Below are positions 34,354-44,168 of a stretch of 64,000 bases of DNA, in pieces. This stretch comes from Halobacillus fulvus. GTDB lineage: Bacteria > Bacillota > Bacilli > Bacillales > Halobacillaceae. The stretch covers positions 62,001 to 126,000 of the forward strand of contig SCFO01000007.1 of the NCBI GenBank assembly GCA_004078665.1. The letters run 5' to 3'. Each line of letters starts with the position of its first letter. Position 1 is the stretch's first letter. A model generated the notes under the pieces. That model was not told where the DNA came from, made no database searches, and worked only from the letters and a program-made list of their open reading frames with translations. The position numbers and the translations under genes are program-made.

Positions 34354-35631
34354 TTATTTAGACAACAATGCGTTGACTTCCTGTTCGGCCTGATCGAGCG
34401 CCTCTGTCACGGACATCGAACCATTCATCATCGCGTTGAAGTTCTTTTGCATAATGTCATTGGAAGGCCACAGTTGAGGCGAACGCGGCATATAGTTGAT
34501 ATCCTCGGCTACATCAGCATAGCTCGGACGGTACTCCAGCTGATTGAACTCATCCGATTCCACGACGGCTGTGTTGGCTGGAACATGACCCGCACCTGCC
34601 CAAATTACACTGTTATCGGATAACCACTTCACGAATTCCATTGCTGCCTGCTGTTGTGCCTGATCATCCTGAGCCGGCAACACTAACGTATGTGAATCTC
34701 CCCACGTCTGGGATTGATCGAAGAACACTGGAAGGGAGGCTGCCCCGAAGTTCAGCTCTTCATTTTGCTCATAGTTCCCTGTCGCCCATACGCCTGTGAA
34801 ATTAATCGCTGCTTTCCCTGTCTTGAATAAGTCGTATCCGTTTGTTACATTCTTCGGCCACAATCCTTGTTCCGTCATATCAGACATCACTTGCAGCGCT
34901 TCTTCTCCCGCTGCATTGTTGAAGGAAGCCTGGTCATCTGTGATGTATTCTCCGCCATCTTCCATTTGGCTGTATAACGCATACCAGATCCAGAACGGGT
35001 GGACATCATCCGTTTGAGAAGCGAATGGGAACACGCCATCCGGAAGACTAGCCTGCAGTTCTTCAAGCATGGAAACAAATCCGTCGACTCCTGGCTCCAT
35101 CTTGATCTCTTCGTTTTCGTCAAGAAGGCCAGCATCTGCTAAGTAATCTTTGTTGTAGTACATGATCAAGGCGTGAGAATCGAGCGGTACCGCATAGTTT
35201 TTGTCATCAAAAACGGTCGCCTCGAGCTGGTTCTCGGAAATATTCGACCAGTCAAACTCTACCTCTTCCGCCACCTGACTTAAATCTGTCAAAGCGCCCG
35301 TCGGAACTAACTCCGACAGCTTGGACTGGTGGGCAATCGAGACATCAGGTGCCGTATTGGAAGCGAGTGCGGTACGAAGCTTCGTATAATACTCTCCCCA
35401 ATCAACGTTCAACATGTTCACCTGAATGTCATCCTGAGATGAGTTGAATTCATCCACCATTTCCGCCATGTACTCACCATCTCCACCACTGAACGGCACC
35501 CAGTAATCCAATTCGACGGTTCCTGAATCACCATCACCCGAGCTGCTTGCTCCATCAGAACCACCACACGCCACCAAAAATGTAACCGCTACCAAAACTG
35601 CTGTTAAAAAAAAGTACATCCTCTTTCTCAT
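34354..35631 (-). CDS. Sugar-binding lipoprotein of ABC transporter (family 1 SBP)
   Basis: 425 aa. Lipoprotein signal MRKRMYFFLTAVLVAVTFLV with lipobox VACGG, Ser/Gly/Asp linker, then a type-B periplasmic-binding fold (VELDYWVPFSGGDGEYMAEMVDEFN, NAAGEEALQVM, INFTGVW). GGGAGG precedes the ATG. First gene of the operon, placed under a TATAAT promoter covered by a long palindrome. It captures an oligosaccharide for the two permeases downstream. Confidence 0.92.
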   Translation of the reverse strand: MRKRMYFFLTAVLVAVTFLVACGGSDGASSSGDGDSGTVELDYWVPFSGGDGEYMAEMVDEFNSSQDDIQVNMLNVDWGEYYTKLRTALASNTAPDVSIAHQSKLSELVPTGALTDLSQVAEEVEFDWSNISENQLEATVFDDKNYAVPLDSHALIMYYNKDYLADAGLLDENEEIKMEPGVDGFVSMLEELQASLPDGVFPFASQTDDVHPFWIWYALYSQMEDGGEYITDDQASFNNAAGEEALQVMSDMTEQGLWPKNVTNGYDLFKTGKAAINFTGVWATGNYEQNEELNFGAASLPVFFDQSQTWGDSHTLVLPAQDDQAQQQAAMEFVKWLSDNSVIWAGAGHVPANTAVVESDEFNQLEYRPSYADVAEDINYMPRSPQLWPSNDIMQKNFNAMMNGSMSVTEALDQAEQEVNALLSK

Positions 35632-35677
35632 CCTTGTAACCTCCCTGTAATTTTTTGAATTGTGTGAATTTAACTAA

Positions 35678-35737
35678 ATTATAATACTATTATCGGTTTC
35701 ATTGCAACTTTATTCGTGATAAAGTTGCAATGAAACC
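35678..35737 (-). promoter_or_regulatory. Promoter of ABC/GH2 operon overlapped by a 43-bp perfect palindrome
   Basis: Minus strand TTGCAA (35707-35702), 18-nt spacer, TATAAT (35683-35678). Two perfect 19-nt arms (35695-35713 and 35719-35737, beginning GGTTTCATTGCAACTTTAT) flank a 5-nt centre and cover the -35. The site could bind a dimeric or tetrameric repressor. No regulator gene lies in the operon. Confidence 0.65.
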
Positions 35738-35884
35738 CTTGACAAATAAGGGTTTTCCACGTGATAAAAATGTTTAAAAGGAGAAATTATCGATTTCAGT
35801 CTGCTTCCACTCCATTTTTATTACCTGTTTTTTAATTACAAAAAAATACCTTCATTCCGTCTATATGGAATTTAACGCAAAAAA

Positions 35885-35910
35885 AGATGGCGAGCTTATG
35901 CTCACCATCT
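35885..35910 (-). terminator. Terminator of the GH1/ABC operon
   Basis: Minus strand AGATGGTGAGC / GCTCGCCATCT stem with a 4-nt loop followed by TTTTTT, 15 nt after the GH1 stop. Confidence 0.88.
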
Positions 35911-35924
35911 ATCTGTTATCTTCC

Positions 35925-37259
35925 TTAAATTTTTCTAGCCTTCACAATCTCCGCATACCGCTTCGCACTATCCTTCAAATACCTGCGCTGCGTCGAGAAA
36001 TCGACGTACGTGATGCCAAAACGTTTATCATACCCGAACGCCCACTCGAAATTATCGAGCAACGACCACAAGTAATATCCCTGGATGTTCATGCCTTCTT
36101 CATTCAATTCGGCAATCGCCCGGATATGGCGCTCCATGTAATCTTTTCTCCCGGAATCCCTTACTGTCCCGTCATCCTCGAGCACATCAGGAAACGCCGC
36201 ACCATTTTCGGTAATGTAGATCGGCAGGTCCGTGAAGTCTCGTCTCAGTGTGCGGATCAGCTCACGGAATTCATTCGGCGAGATGTCCCAGCCCATTCCG
36301 GTCTTCGGATAATCGGACTCGGCCGGTTCGAATAAAAGCGGACTTTCCGCTGAATATTGAATCAGGGAGCGATTGTAGAAGTTGATCCCGAAGAAGTCGC
36401 ACGATGCTGAGATCGACTCCATGTCCCCGGCTTCGATGAACTCAAAGCTGCGGATCTCCTTCGAGTACAGGTTCATCATATCTTTCGGATAGCTTCCCTT
36501 GAAAATCGGATCCAAAAACCACCGGTTCACATACCCATCATAATTGTGGGCCGCAAGCTCATCATTCGCGGAAGCACTTGCCGGATAAACCGGCGTCAGG
36601 TTCAGCGTAATACCGATCGGCTTTTCATACTTTGTCTCGTTTTTATACAATTCGACCGCTTTTCCGTGAGAAAGCAGGAGATGATGCGACACCTTGACCG
36701 CTTCCTCTAAATCCGTATGGCCTGGTGCATGGACGCCTTCATAATATCCAAGAAGCGCGGCACACCATGGTTCGTTATGTGTAATCCACATCGACACGAC
36801 ATCATCGAGCTCTTCAAAGCACTTTTTCGCATAATCTAGGAACCAAGTCACCGAGTCGCGATGGACCCAGCCCCCTTTTTCATAAGCCCACTGTGGCATG
36901 TCCCAATGGTAGAGCGTGACGAATGGGCGAATGCCCGCTTCGTTCAGCTTCTTCGCAAGCGTTCGATAGAATTCCATGCCTTCTGGATTGTACTCTCCCG
37001 CTCTAGGGAAAATACGCGGCCAGGCGATCGAGAACCTGTACGAATCCACTCCAAGAGATTTAATGATTTCGATATCTTCTTCAAAGCGGTGGTAGTGATC
37101 ACAAGCGATTTCCCCTGTATCCCCATTCCACACTTTGCCCGGTTGTTTTGAAAATTCATCCCAGATCGAAGGCGTACGGCCGCCGGCATTGACGGCCCCT
37201 TCGATTTGATAGGATGATGTTGCTGTCCCGAAAATGAAGTCTTCTGTGAAAGTCTTCAT
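35925..37259 (-). CDS. Glycoside hydrolase family 1 beta-glucosidase
   Basis: 444 aa, typical for GH1 (about 440-480). N-terminal signature FIFGTATSSYQIEGA (residues 8-22), acid/base Glu163 in THNEPW, nucleophile Glu351 in YITENGAAF, and the C-terminal substrate Trp motif LLDNFEWAFGYDKRFG. It contains neither a phosphate-binding signature for 6-phospho substrates nor a PTS neighbour, so it should hydrolyse unphosphorylated beta-glucosides brought in by the ABC transporter. Last gene of the operon, 17 nt after the permease. AAGGGG precedes the ATG. Confidence 0.93.
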   Translation of the reverse strand: MKTFTEDFIFGTATSSYQIEGAVNAGGRTPSIWDEFSKQPGKVWNGDTGEIACDHYHRFEEDIEIIKSLGVDSYRFSIAWPRIFPRAGEYNPEGMEFYRTLAKKLNEAGIRPFVTLYHWDMPQWAYEKGGWVHRDSVTWFLDYAKKCFEELDDVVSMWITHNEPWCAALLGYYEGVHAPGHTDLEEAVKVSHHLLLSHGKAVELYKNETKYEKPIGITLNLTPVYPASASANDELAAHNYDGYVNRWFLDPIFKGSYPKDMMNLYSKEIRSFEFIEAGDMESISASCDFFGINFYNRSLIQYSAESPLLFEPAESDYPKTGMGWDISPNEFRELIRTLRRDFTDLPIYITENGAAFPDVLEDDGTVRDSGRKDYMERHIRAIAELNEEGMNIQGYYLWSLLDNFEWAFGYDKRFGITYVDFSTQRRYLKDSAKRYAEIVKARKI

Positions 37260-37276
37260 GTGTACACCCCTTCTCG

Positions 37277-38104
37277 TTAACCTTTAATAGACCCTGCAGA
37301 AATACTGCTGATAATATATTTTGAGAAAAATAGAAACGCTACCATGATCGGCACGACGGAAATCGCGATGCCGATGTACATGGACCCTAGATTCTGAGCC
37401 ACTTGAGAACCCTTCAGGAAGCCCATCAGAACAGGAACCGTGAACTTTTCTGGTGAGAATAAGACGACGAGTGGCACGATGTAATTGTTCCACGATCCGA
37501 TGAACGTGAAGATCGACATCGTCGCAACCGCCGGCATCATGATCGGCAGAGCGACTGTGTGGAATATTTTCAGCTCCCCAGCTCCGTCGATACGCGCCGC
37601 TTCAAGAAGTGATGGATGAAGCGTCGACGCCAAATACTGACGGAGGAAAAAGACGACGAACGGACTGGCGATCGCTGGTACGATCAGCGGTATGAACGTA
37701 TCGAGCGTTCCGATGAAGCGGTTCAGCTCATAGAAACCGATCAACCCGAGCTGACCTGGTACCATCATCATAAGAAGCATGAAAATAAACAGCGGCTGCT
37801 TCCCTTTGAAGTTATAGACGGCAAATCCGAAAGCTGTCAGGGCAGAGAAATAACCACTCAGCACCGTCACCAATACGGACACGATCAAGCTGTTTTTAAA
37901 GCCATTCCAGATGTTGACGTACTCCATCATCGTCCGGTAATTTTCAAGCAATGCACTGCCCGGCAGGAACGTGAAGCCCATCAAAATATCTTTCGTATCT
38001 CTCGTCGCATTGATAATCATCATGTAAAACGGAAGAGCGCTCACAAGTGTCACCAGGATTAAGAACACATACACGACGGTCTTGATATTCAACTTTTTAC
38101 TCAT
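37277..38104 (-). CDS. Sugar ABC transporter permease (MalG/CUT1 type)
   Basis: 275 aa, six helices, EAA loop LLEAARIDGAGELKIFHTVALPIMMPAV. It follows the MalF-type gene by 10 nt. Second transport system in the window; like the first it has no cognate ATPase. Confidence 0.92.
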   Translation of the reverse strand: MSKKLNIKTVVYVFLILVTLVSALPFYMMIINATRDTKDILMGFTFLPGSALLENYRTMMEYVNIWNGFKNSLIVSVLVTVLSGYFSALTAFGFAVYNFKGKQPLFIFMLLMMMVPGQLGLIGFYELNRFIGTLDTFIPLIVPAIASPFVVFFLRQYLASTLHPSLLEAARIDGAGELKIFHTVALPIMMPAVATMSIFTFIGSWNNYIVPLVVLFSPEKFTVPVLMGFLKGSQVAQNLGSMYIGIAISVVPIMVAFLFFSKYIISSISAGSIKG

Positions 38105-38114
38105 TCTTATCCCC

Positions 38115-39002
38115 CTATTCCTTCACGCTCTTGCGGTACATGGACTTAAAGGTGATGGCCGAGAAAATGACCGTCACAAGGAACAATGCGTAAGCTAATG
38201 TGGCCGCATAGCCATAGTTGTTATAACGGAACGCTTGGTTGTACAAATATAAAACCATCGTATTGAGCGATCCTTCAGGCGTCCCCAACCCATCGGTGAT
38301 CAACATCGGGAGGTCGAAGAGTTGAAGCCCACCAATCAACGACGTGATCATGACGTAGAGCATGATCGGTTTCAATAACGGCAACGTAATATGTACGAAA
38401 GTCTGCCAGCGGTTCGCTCCATCGATCAGCGCCGCTTCATAAAACTCTCCCGGAATTCCTGCGATACCGGCCATCAAGACGATGAACGTGTAACCGAACC
38501 ACAGCCACGTTAAAATGAGCGCCACCGACACCTGCGCGGTAACCGGCTGGTTCAGCCAGTTGATTGGCTCTGAAATCAGCCCGATTTTCTGGAGGAACAT
38601 GTTCACAGATCCGTGCTGCCAGTCCAGCATAATGCCGAACAAGATGGCGACAGAACTGATCGTAATCAAGTTCGGAAGATAAAAGATCGCCCGGAAGAAC
38701 CCGAGTCCTTTAATTTTGAAACGTAAATCCGAAAACAAAGCGGCGAGCAACAGGGCAATCCCTAACTGAAGGGCAAAGTTCAGTCCCCAGATGATCCACG
38801 TATTGAAGAAAGCTTCGTAGAAATAAGAGTCTGTCAAAATACGCGCATAGTTGGCAAGACCGATAAATTCGGGTGTGCCATATCCTTCATAATTCGTAAA
38901 CGTATAATAAAAAGTTAATAAGACCGGATAAATATTAAAGACCAGGAAGATGGCAAAAAAAGGAGCGATAAAAAAGTAGCCTTTATGATCGAGCTTTTTC
39001 AT
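38115..39002 (-). CDS. Sugar ABC transporter permease (MalF/CUT1 type)
   Basis: 295 aa, six helices, EAA loop FYEAALIDGANRWQTFVHITLPLLKPI. The N-terminus is short (MKKLDHKGYFFIAPFF), as usual for CUT1 permeases. It lies 76 nt downstream of the binding-protein gene, with a hairpin in the gap. Confidence 0.92.
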   Translation of the reverse strand: MKKLDHKGYFFIAPFFAIFLVFNIYPVLLTFYYTFTNYEGYGTPEFIGLANYARILTDSYFYEAFFNTWIIWGLNFALQLGIALLLAALFSDLRFKIKGLGFFRAIFYLPNLITISSVAILFGIMLDWQHGSVNMFLQKIGLISEPINWLNQPVTAQVSVALILTWLWFGYTFIVLMAGIAGIPGEFYEAALIDGANRWQTFVHITLPLLKPIMLYVMITSLIGGLQLFDLPMLITDGLGTPEGSLNTMVLYLYNQAFRYNNYGYAATLAYALFLVTVIFSAITFKSMYRKSVKE

Positions 39003-39033
39003 AATGTAATCCCTCTTTCTCTAGCTTAAAAAA

Positions 39034-39077
39034 AGAACAGGGAGATAAGCGGAAGCCGCTCATCCCCCGGCTGTTCT
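39034..39077 (-). other. Intercistronic hairpin between binding-protein and permease genes
   Basis: AGAACAG (39034-39040) and CTGTTCT (39071-39077) form the outer stem; AGCGG and CCGCT (39048-39060) an inner one. A U-run follows on the minus strand (TTTTTTTAAGC). Same position and probable role as the hairpin at 34311. Confidence 0.6.
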
Positions 39078-39078
39078 C

Positions 39079-40386
39079 TTATTGAGGCAATTTGATTTCT
39101 GGATAAGCATTCTGTACTTGCTTGTAGAATTCTTCAATCGCTTCTTCCTTGGACTTCTTGCCATCAACGTACTCGATGACCTGGCCTCCAAGAAGCGTAT
39201 CAATCTGCTGGTCGTATTCTGTGACGATTCCAGGTTCGATCGATTCCGCCTGCTCTAAGAAAAATTCATAGTTGTTCTGTCCATCAAGGAACGGCTCACT
39301 GAAATCACCTTTGATTTTTTCTGTAACTGGAAGGTAAGATAGAACATCTCCTGTTTCTTTCGCCCAGTCCGTCAAAAATTCTTCATCGTGCGTCATCATT
39401 TGAACGAAATCCCAAGCCAAATCTTTCTTCTCAGAACCGCTGTAAATTCCTAACCATGTGCCACCCCAGAAATATGGAGATGGACCATTTGTCACGGCCC
39501 AGTCACCGACCGTGTTTTCAGCATTCAGCTTAAGTACACTGTGAAGTCCCCATGTAGGAAGGGCATAAGCGAATACTTCCGTCTTTTCAGCTGACTCTCC
39601 AGCTTCTTCTTCATTCACTCCGACAGGACCGTCCATTCCGCTGATCCAGGAAGGAGACCATTCCGGAGCAAACGCTGTATATTCGTTGTCACGAAGCTTT
39701 TTCGCATGATCGAAATAATCAAGCTTAGCGTCTGTCATAATCAATTCATTGTTTTCATTCACCCATGGCTGTGGATCCTCACCTTTTGCAAACCAGCGAA
39801 TCGCTCCCTCATCCGGGAACAAGCTGTATCCGGCTTGTTTCAGCTTTTCACCTGCTTCAAACACACCATCCCAGCTCGACATCATCTCACCGATTTCGTT
39901 CGGATCGTCTGTTCCAAGCACTTCTTCCGCGATGCTGCGGCGGTAGAAGATTCCACCAGGTGTCGTCTGCCAAGACAATGCCTTGACGTTACCCTCAGAA
40001 TCTTTTCCTAAGTCAAAAACATAATCGACGTAATCGCCGGAAAGAGACTCGGCATTGTAAGGCTCAGCGGAAAGGTTTTCCCAATAATCACGGTCTGTCC
40101 ACTGCTTAAGGAACGCGATTTCCCCAGTGAATACGTCAGGAGCGCCTACGCCACTTTCCAAAACTGGCTTAAGCTTCGTCGGATAGTCCGCGATCGGTAC
40201 AATCGTCAGCTCCACCTTCACACCATTTTTCTCTTCAAACGTTTTGATCGGTTCTTTCAATTCATCTGTGAACGACCATACTTTCAAAACATCGTCATCC
40301 CCGGACGTCGCATCCGTCTCGGACGAACAAGCGGTACCAATCAACAATAAGGCCAACATCAAACTTAAGACGATCCACTTCTTCAC
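39079..40386 (-). CDS. Sugar-binding lipoprotein of ABC transporter (family 1 SBP)
   Basis: 435 aa from the GTG at 40386 (MKKWIVLSLMLALLLIGTAC), with AGGGGG 8 nt upstream; a TTG two codons earlier is in frame but badly spaced. Lipobox G-T-A-C. A family-1 extracellular solute-binding fold follows (VLKVWSFTDELKEPIKTFEEKNGVKVELTIVP). It should bind a beta-glucoside delivered to the GH1 enzyme. Confidence 0.92.
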   Translation of the reverse strand: MKKWIVLSLMLALLLIGTACSSETDATSGDDDVLKVWSFTDELKEPIKTFEEKNGVKVELTIVPIADYPTKLKPVLESGVGAPDVFTGEIAFLKQWTDRDYWENLSAEPYNAESLSGDYVDYVFDLGKDSEGNVKALSWQTTPGGIFYRRSIAEEVLGTDDPNEIGEMMSSWDGVFEAGEKLKQAGYSLFPDEGAIRWFAKGEDPQPWVNENNELIMTDAKLDYFDHAKKLRDNEYTAFAPEWSPSWISGMDGPVGVNEEEAGESAEKTEVFAYALPTWGLHSVLKLNAENTVGDWAVTNGPSPYFWGGTWLGIYSGSEKKDLAWDFVQMMTHDEEFLTDWAKETGDVLSYLPVTEKIKGDFSEPFLDGQNNYEFFLEQAESIEPGIVTEYDQQIDTLLGGQVIEYVDGKKSKEEAIEEFYKQVQNAYPEIKLPQ

Positions 40387-40426
40387 AAACAAAACCCCCT
40401 GATATTAAATTGTCGTGCCCTAGAAC

Positions 40427-40654
40427 GAAACCGGTTTCTTAAATCGCAAAAAAATATAAGTATTTTAATCGACGAAAGAAGAAATAAGGATATAAAAACG
40501 CTGGAAACCCCATGATCTCCCGTCTATAGACACCATAAAAACCTTAAACTTATGTGAAAAACAAAGAGGTTAAACAATGATTTTTGCGAACATTCATTTC
40601 TATACGAAAGCGCTTTCGTAAACCAATTATATTCGCGCCGGATTGTAATTACAA
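40427..40654 (-). promoter_or_regulatory. Promoter and operators of the ABC/GH1 operon
   Basis: Minus strand TTGTAA (40654-40649), 17-nt spacer, TATAAT (40631-40626), start near 40619. The perfect palindrome TACGAAAGCGCTTTCGTA (40603-40620) lies over the start point and resembles a CcpA cre site or a LacI-family operator. A second palindrome, GAAACCGGTTTC (40427-40438), lies just upstream of the ribosome site. The leader is about 230 nt. The remaining interval to 40836 is AT-rich and otherwise empty. Confidence 0.7.
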
Positions 40655-40836
40655 TAGTTTCCTGTAAAAAAGTTTTATTTTTTAGAAAATTTTTCATAAG
40701 CGTTGTTATGATTCCGTTGAACTTCTAGTAAGAAAGATAAATATGTTTCAAGAAGATTTCGTAACTCCCCCATCTGCTTGTTCATTGACACAAAAAAAAG
40801 AAGACCTCTAAAGCGAGGTCTTCTCTAATCCGTTAT

Positions 40837-42516
40837 TTATTTAACTGTACCAGCCTCAGGGTCGTGTTCCCCGTGACGATAGTAGTCTGCATCGATTGGA
40901 TCAAGCGGCTTGCGACCAAGGATAAGGTCTGCTGCTTTTTCCGCCAGCATCAATACCGGTGCGTGGATGTTGCCGTTTGTGACATAAGGCATTGCAGACG
41001 CATCGACGACACGTACGTTATCAAGTCCGTGAACCTTCATGGATTCAGGATCGACGACAGCCATCGGGTCTGAAGCAGGTCCCATTTTCGCTGTACAGGA
41101 TGGGTGAAGCGCTGTTTCTGCGTCTTCTCGTACCCAATCCAAAATCTCTTCGTCCGTCTTGACCGTTGGGCCAGGAGAGATTTCGCCAGCGTTATAAGGC
41201 TTCATGGACGGCTGGGACATGATTTCACGTGTGATGCGGATCGCTTCGACCCACTCACGCTTGTCTTGTTCCGTAGATAGATAGTTGTACACCATGCTTG
41301 GGTGCTCTTTCGGATCTTTGGAACGGATCTTCAAGGATCCACGAGCATCGGAGTACATCGGTCCGATGTGGACTTGGAATCCGTGATCTGTCGGTGCTTT
41401 TTGTCCATCGTAACGTACGGCTACCGGAAGGAAGTGGAACATCAAGTTCGGGTAGTCGACGTCATCGTTGGAGCGTACGAATCCTCCACCTTCGAAGTGG
41501 TTCGTTGCGGCTGGACCTGTACGTCCAAGCATCCACTGCAGGCCAATCCACGGCATGCGACGCTTCTGAAGGTTCGGCTGTTCAGATACAGGCACTGGGC
41601 ATGCGTGCTGAACGTACACTTCAAGGTGGTCCTGGAGGTTTTCACCGACACCTGGAAGGTCAACGACTGGATCGATGCCAAGGGAGCGAAGGTGTTCCGC
41701 ATCCCCTACTCCAGAAAGTTGAAGCAGCTGTGGTGTATTGATCGCACCACCTGAAAGGATGATTTCACCGGCTTCGACTTTGTGTGTCTTACCGTTTCGA
41801 CGATATGTCAGTCCTTTCGCACGTGTTCCGTCAAAATCAATGTTTGTTACGAATGCACGTGTTTTGACGGTCAGATTCTCACGCTTCATCGCCGGGTGCA
41901 AGTACGCACGGGAAGCGGACAAGCGTTGGCCTTTATACACGTGCTTATCAAACGGTCCGAAACCTTCTTGACGGAAACCGTTGACGTCCGGAGTTTTATT
42001 GTAACCCGCTTCTACAGCTGAGTTAAAGAAGGCTTGGAAAAGTGGGTTTGTCGCCGGGCCACGCTCTAGTTTGATCGGGCCATCGTTTCCGCGAAGCTCA
42101 TCATCAGGTGATGCTAGCGCGTTTTCAAGGCGCTTGAAGTATGGCAGGCAGTGTGCCCAGTCCCAGTTTTCCATTCCTTTGTCAGATCCCCAGCGCTCGT
42201 AGTCTTTCGGGTTACCGCGCTGATAAATCATACCGTTGATGGAGCTTGAGCCTCCAAGCACTTTACCGCGGGCATGAGGGATGCGGCGCCCGTTCATATA
42301 TGGTTCGGGGTCTGTTTCATATTGCCAGTCATAGAGGTTTTTACCTGAAGGGAATGGGAGAGCGGCCGGCATCTGAATCAGCAGATCCCAGTTATAGTCA
42401 CTACGTCCTGCTTCTAGAACTAGAACATTTTTCTTTCCATCGGCACTTAGACGGTCTCCGAGTACAGAACCTGCACTACCGCCACCAACAATCACAATAT
42501 CGTAAGATTCAGTCAT
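40837..42516 (-). CDS. betA: Choline dehydrogenase (GMC oxidoreductase)
   Basis: 559 aa from the ATG at 42516 ([20 protein letters not shown]) with AGGAGG 9 nt upstream; 16 further upstream codons lack a site. FAD-binding GGGSAGS, GMC signature [19 protein letters not shown], second signature [17 protein letters not shown], and the C-terminal catalytic His regions [11 protein letters not shown] and [19 protein letters not shown]. It oxidises choline to betaine aldehyde at the membrane. It is BetA-type (FAD) rather than the alcohol-dehydrogenase-type GbsB of B. subtilis. It is second in the operon after betB, with an intercistronic hairpin. Confidence 0.93.
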   Translation of the reverse strand: MTESYDIVIVGGGSAGSVLGDRLSADGKKNVLVLEAGRSDYNWDLLIQMPAALPFPSGKNLYDWQYETDPEPYMNGRRIPHARGKVLGGSSSINGMIYQRGNPKDYERWGSDKGMENWDWAHCLPYFKRLENALASPDDELRGNDGPIKLERGPATNPLFQAFFNSAVEAGYNKTPDVNGFRQEGFGPFDKHVYKGQRLSASRAYLHPAMKRENLTVKTRAFVTNIDFDGTRAKGLTYRRNGKTHKVEAGEIILSGGAINTPQLLQLSGVGDAEHLRSLGIDPVVDLPGVGENLQDHLEVYVQHACPVPVSEQPNLQKRRMPWIGLQWMLGRTGPAATNHFEGGGFVRSNDDVDYPNLMFHFLPVAVRYDGQKAPTDHGFQVHIGPMYSDARGSLKIRSKDPKEHPSMVYNYLSTEQDKREWVEAIRITREIMSQPSMKPYNAGEISPGPTVKTDEEILDWVREDAETALHPSCTAKMGPASDPMAVVDPESMKVHGLDNVRVVDASAMPYVTNGNIHAPVLMLAEKAADLILGRKPLDPIDADYYRHGEHDPEAGTVK

Positions 42517-42545
42517 CCGTCTGTTCCTCCTTGATGTCCATATTG

Positions 42546-42582
42546 GAGGGAAGAGCTCTGGCAATAGCCGGAGCTTTCCCTC
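42546..42582 (-). other. Hairpin between betB and betA
   Basis: GAGGGAAAGCTC and GAGCTCTTCCCTC (minus strand) pair with one bulge around a 12-nt loop. No T-run follows and the betA ribosome site comes soon after, so it more likely stabilises the betB message or tunes betA than terminates. Confidence 0.5.
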
Positions 42583-42654
42583 TTATTTTGTGTGGTTGAT
42601 TTTTTATAAAAGTTACGCGTTTGTTTGCTTCCGTTAAAAACGATCCTCGTTCGA

Positions 42655-44133
42655 TTAGAACCAGTTGATTGGTTCTGGGTTAAGGTTCTGGAAGATGTGC
42701 TTCGTTTCGGTGTACTCTTCCAAACCAGGCTTCCCTAGCTCACGGCCGATACCAGACTGCTTGAATCCGCCCCACGGCGCGTGCGGGAAGTATAGGTTGA
42801 ATTCATTGATCCATACCGTTCCCATGCGCATTTTCGCAGCGCAACGTTGAGCTTTTGCAATATCATTTGTCCAAACTCCTCCGGAAAGACCGTAGATGGA
42901 GTCATTGGCAAGCTTCATCGCTTCTTCTTCTGTCGTGAACTTCTCAACCGTAATGACCGGTCCGAAGCCTTCTTCCTGGACAACGCTCATATCTGTTGTG
43001 CAGTCTGTGAAGATCGTCGGAAGGAAGAAGAATCCGTTTTGAAGTTCAGGATCCTCCGGACGCTTACCGCCGATCGCGACGGTTGCGCCTTCTTCGATTC
43101 CTTTTTGTACATACTTCTCGACCTTCGCAAGGTGTTCTGCTGAAATGAGTGGTCCCATTTGCGTATCTTCATCAAAGCCGCTTCCGAGCTTGAAGTTTTT
43201 CACACGCTCGACAAGAGCTTCGACGAACTTATCGTGAATGCTCTCTTCGACAATTAGGCGTGTTCCCGCAGAACAAATTTGTCCAGCGTGGAAGAATACG
43301 CCGTTCAACGCCTGGTCGACCGCTGTATCAAAATCAGCATCGGCGAAGATGACGTTCGGGTTCTTCCCGCCAAGCTCAAGCGCAAGCTTCTTCACATTAG
43401 AGCTTGCCGCCTGCATGATTTTCTTCCCGGTTTCGATTCCACCTGTGAAGGAAATCAAATCGACGTCATCGCTCGTAGAAAGCTCCGCACCGACGGTAGC
43501 TCCTGAACCTAGTACAAGGTTGGCTACTCCAGCAGGCACGCCCGCTTCTTCCATCAGTTCAAACACTTTCAACGTTGTCAGTGGCGTAATCTCACTCGGC
43601 TTCATCACCAGCGTGTTTCCTGCTGCAAGTGCCGGAGCGAGCTTCCAGGACGCCTGAAGTAACGGATAGTTCCAAGGTGTAATTTGACCGCAAACTCCGA
43701 CAGGCTCGCGTACAACTTGACTGATGGAGTTCGGCACTGGAGAATCGATCATCTCGCCGCCGTCTTTATCCGCAATGTCTGCGTAATAACGGAAGACACC
43801 TGCAATGTCGTCCATATCTCCGCGACTTTCTTCCATTGTCTTCCCTGTGTCCAATGATTCGAGGTAAGCCAGTTCCTCTTTGTCTCTTTGGATCAGCTCA
43901 GCAATTTTGCGCACGATTTCGCCACGCTCCGCTGCCGGAGTCGTCGCCCATACTCCTTTGTCAAAAGTGGCTCTTGCTGCTGCAATCGCTTCTTTCGCTT
44001 CTTTTTCATCGCCTTCTGGTACTGTGGCGATAACTTCCTGGTTGAATGGATTGATGATGTCACGCGTATTTTCGGAATCCGCGCCTGTCCATTTCCCATT
44101 AATGTAATGTTGCATTTGTATGTTTACGTCCAT
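42655..44133 (-). CDS. betB: Betaine-aldehyde dehydrogenase
   Basis: 492 aa from the ATG at 44133 (GGAG 9 nt upstream). Aldehyde dehydrogenase landmarks: GQITPWNYPLLQASWKLAPALAAGN reduced here to the NAD-site core TPWNYP, catalytic base Glu253 (LELGGK) and nucleophile Cys287 (GQICSAG). Length and the INEFNLYFPHAPWGGFKQSG segment match BetB/GbsA. It oxidises betaine aldehyde to the osmoprotectant glycine betaine in the cytosol. Divergent from gbsR, with a candidate GbsR operator just downstream of its -10. Confidence 0.93.
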   Translation of the reverse strand: MDVNIQMQHYINGKWTGADSENTRDIINPFNQEVIATVPEGDEKEAKEAIAAARATFDKGVWATTPAAERGEIVRKIAELIQRDKEELAYLESLDTGKTMEESRGDMDDIAGVFRYYADIADKDGGEMIDSPVPNSISQVVREPVGVCGQITPWNYPLLQASWKLAPALAAGNTLVMKPSEITPLTTLKVFELMEEAGVPAGVANLVLGSGATVGAELSTSDDVDLISFTGGIETGKKIMQAASSNVKKLALELGGKNPNVIFADADFDTAVDQALNGVFFHAGQICSAGTRLIVEESIHDKFVEALVERVKNFKLGSGFDEDTQMGPLISAEHLAKVEKYVQKGIEEGATVAIGGKRPEDPELQNGFFFLPTIFTDCTTDMSVVQEEGFGPVITVEKFTTEEEAMKLANDSIYGLSGGVWTNDIAKAQRCAAKMRMGTVWINEFNLYFPHAPWGGFKQSGIGRELGKPGLEEYTETKHIFQNLNPEPINWF

Positions 44134-44168
44134 TTTGATCAACTCCAATTTCGAGAGTAGATTAATTT

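Noticed and set aside
35865-36335. 156-codon plus-strand ORF over the end of the GH1 gene
   Set aside because: Antisense to the GH1 C-terminus, includes the operon terminator, and has no ribosome site.
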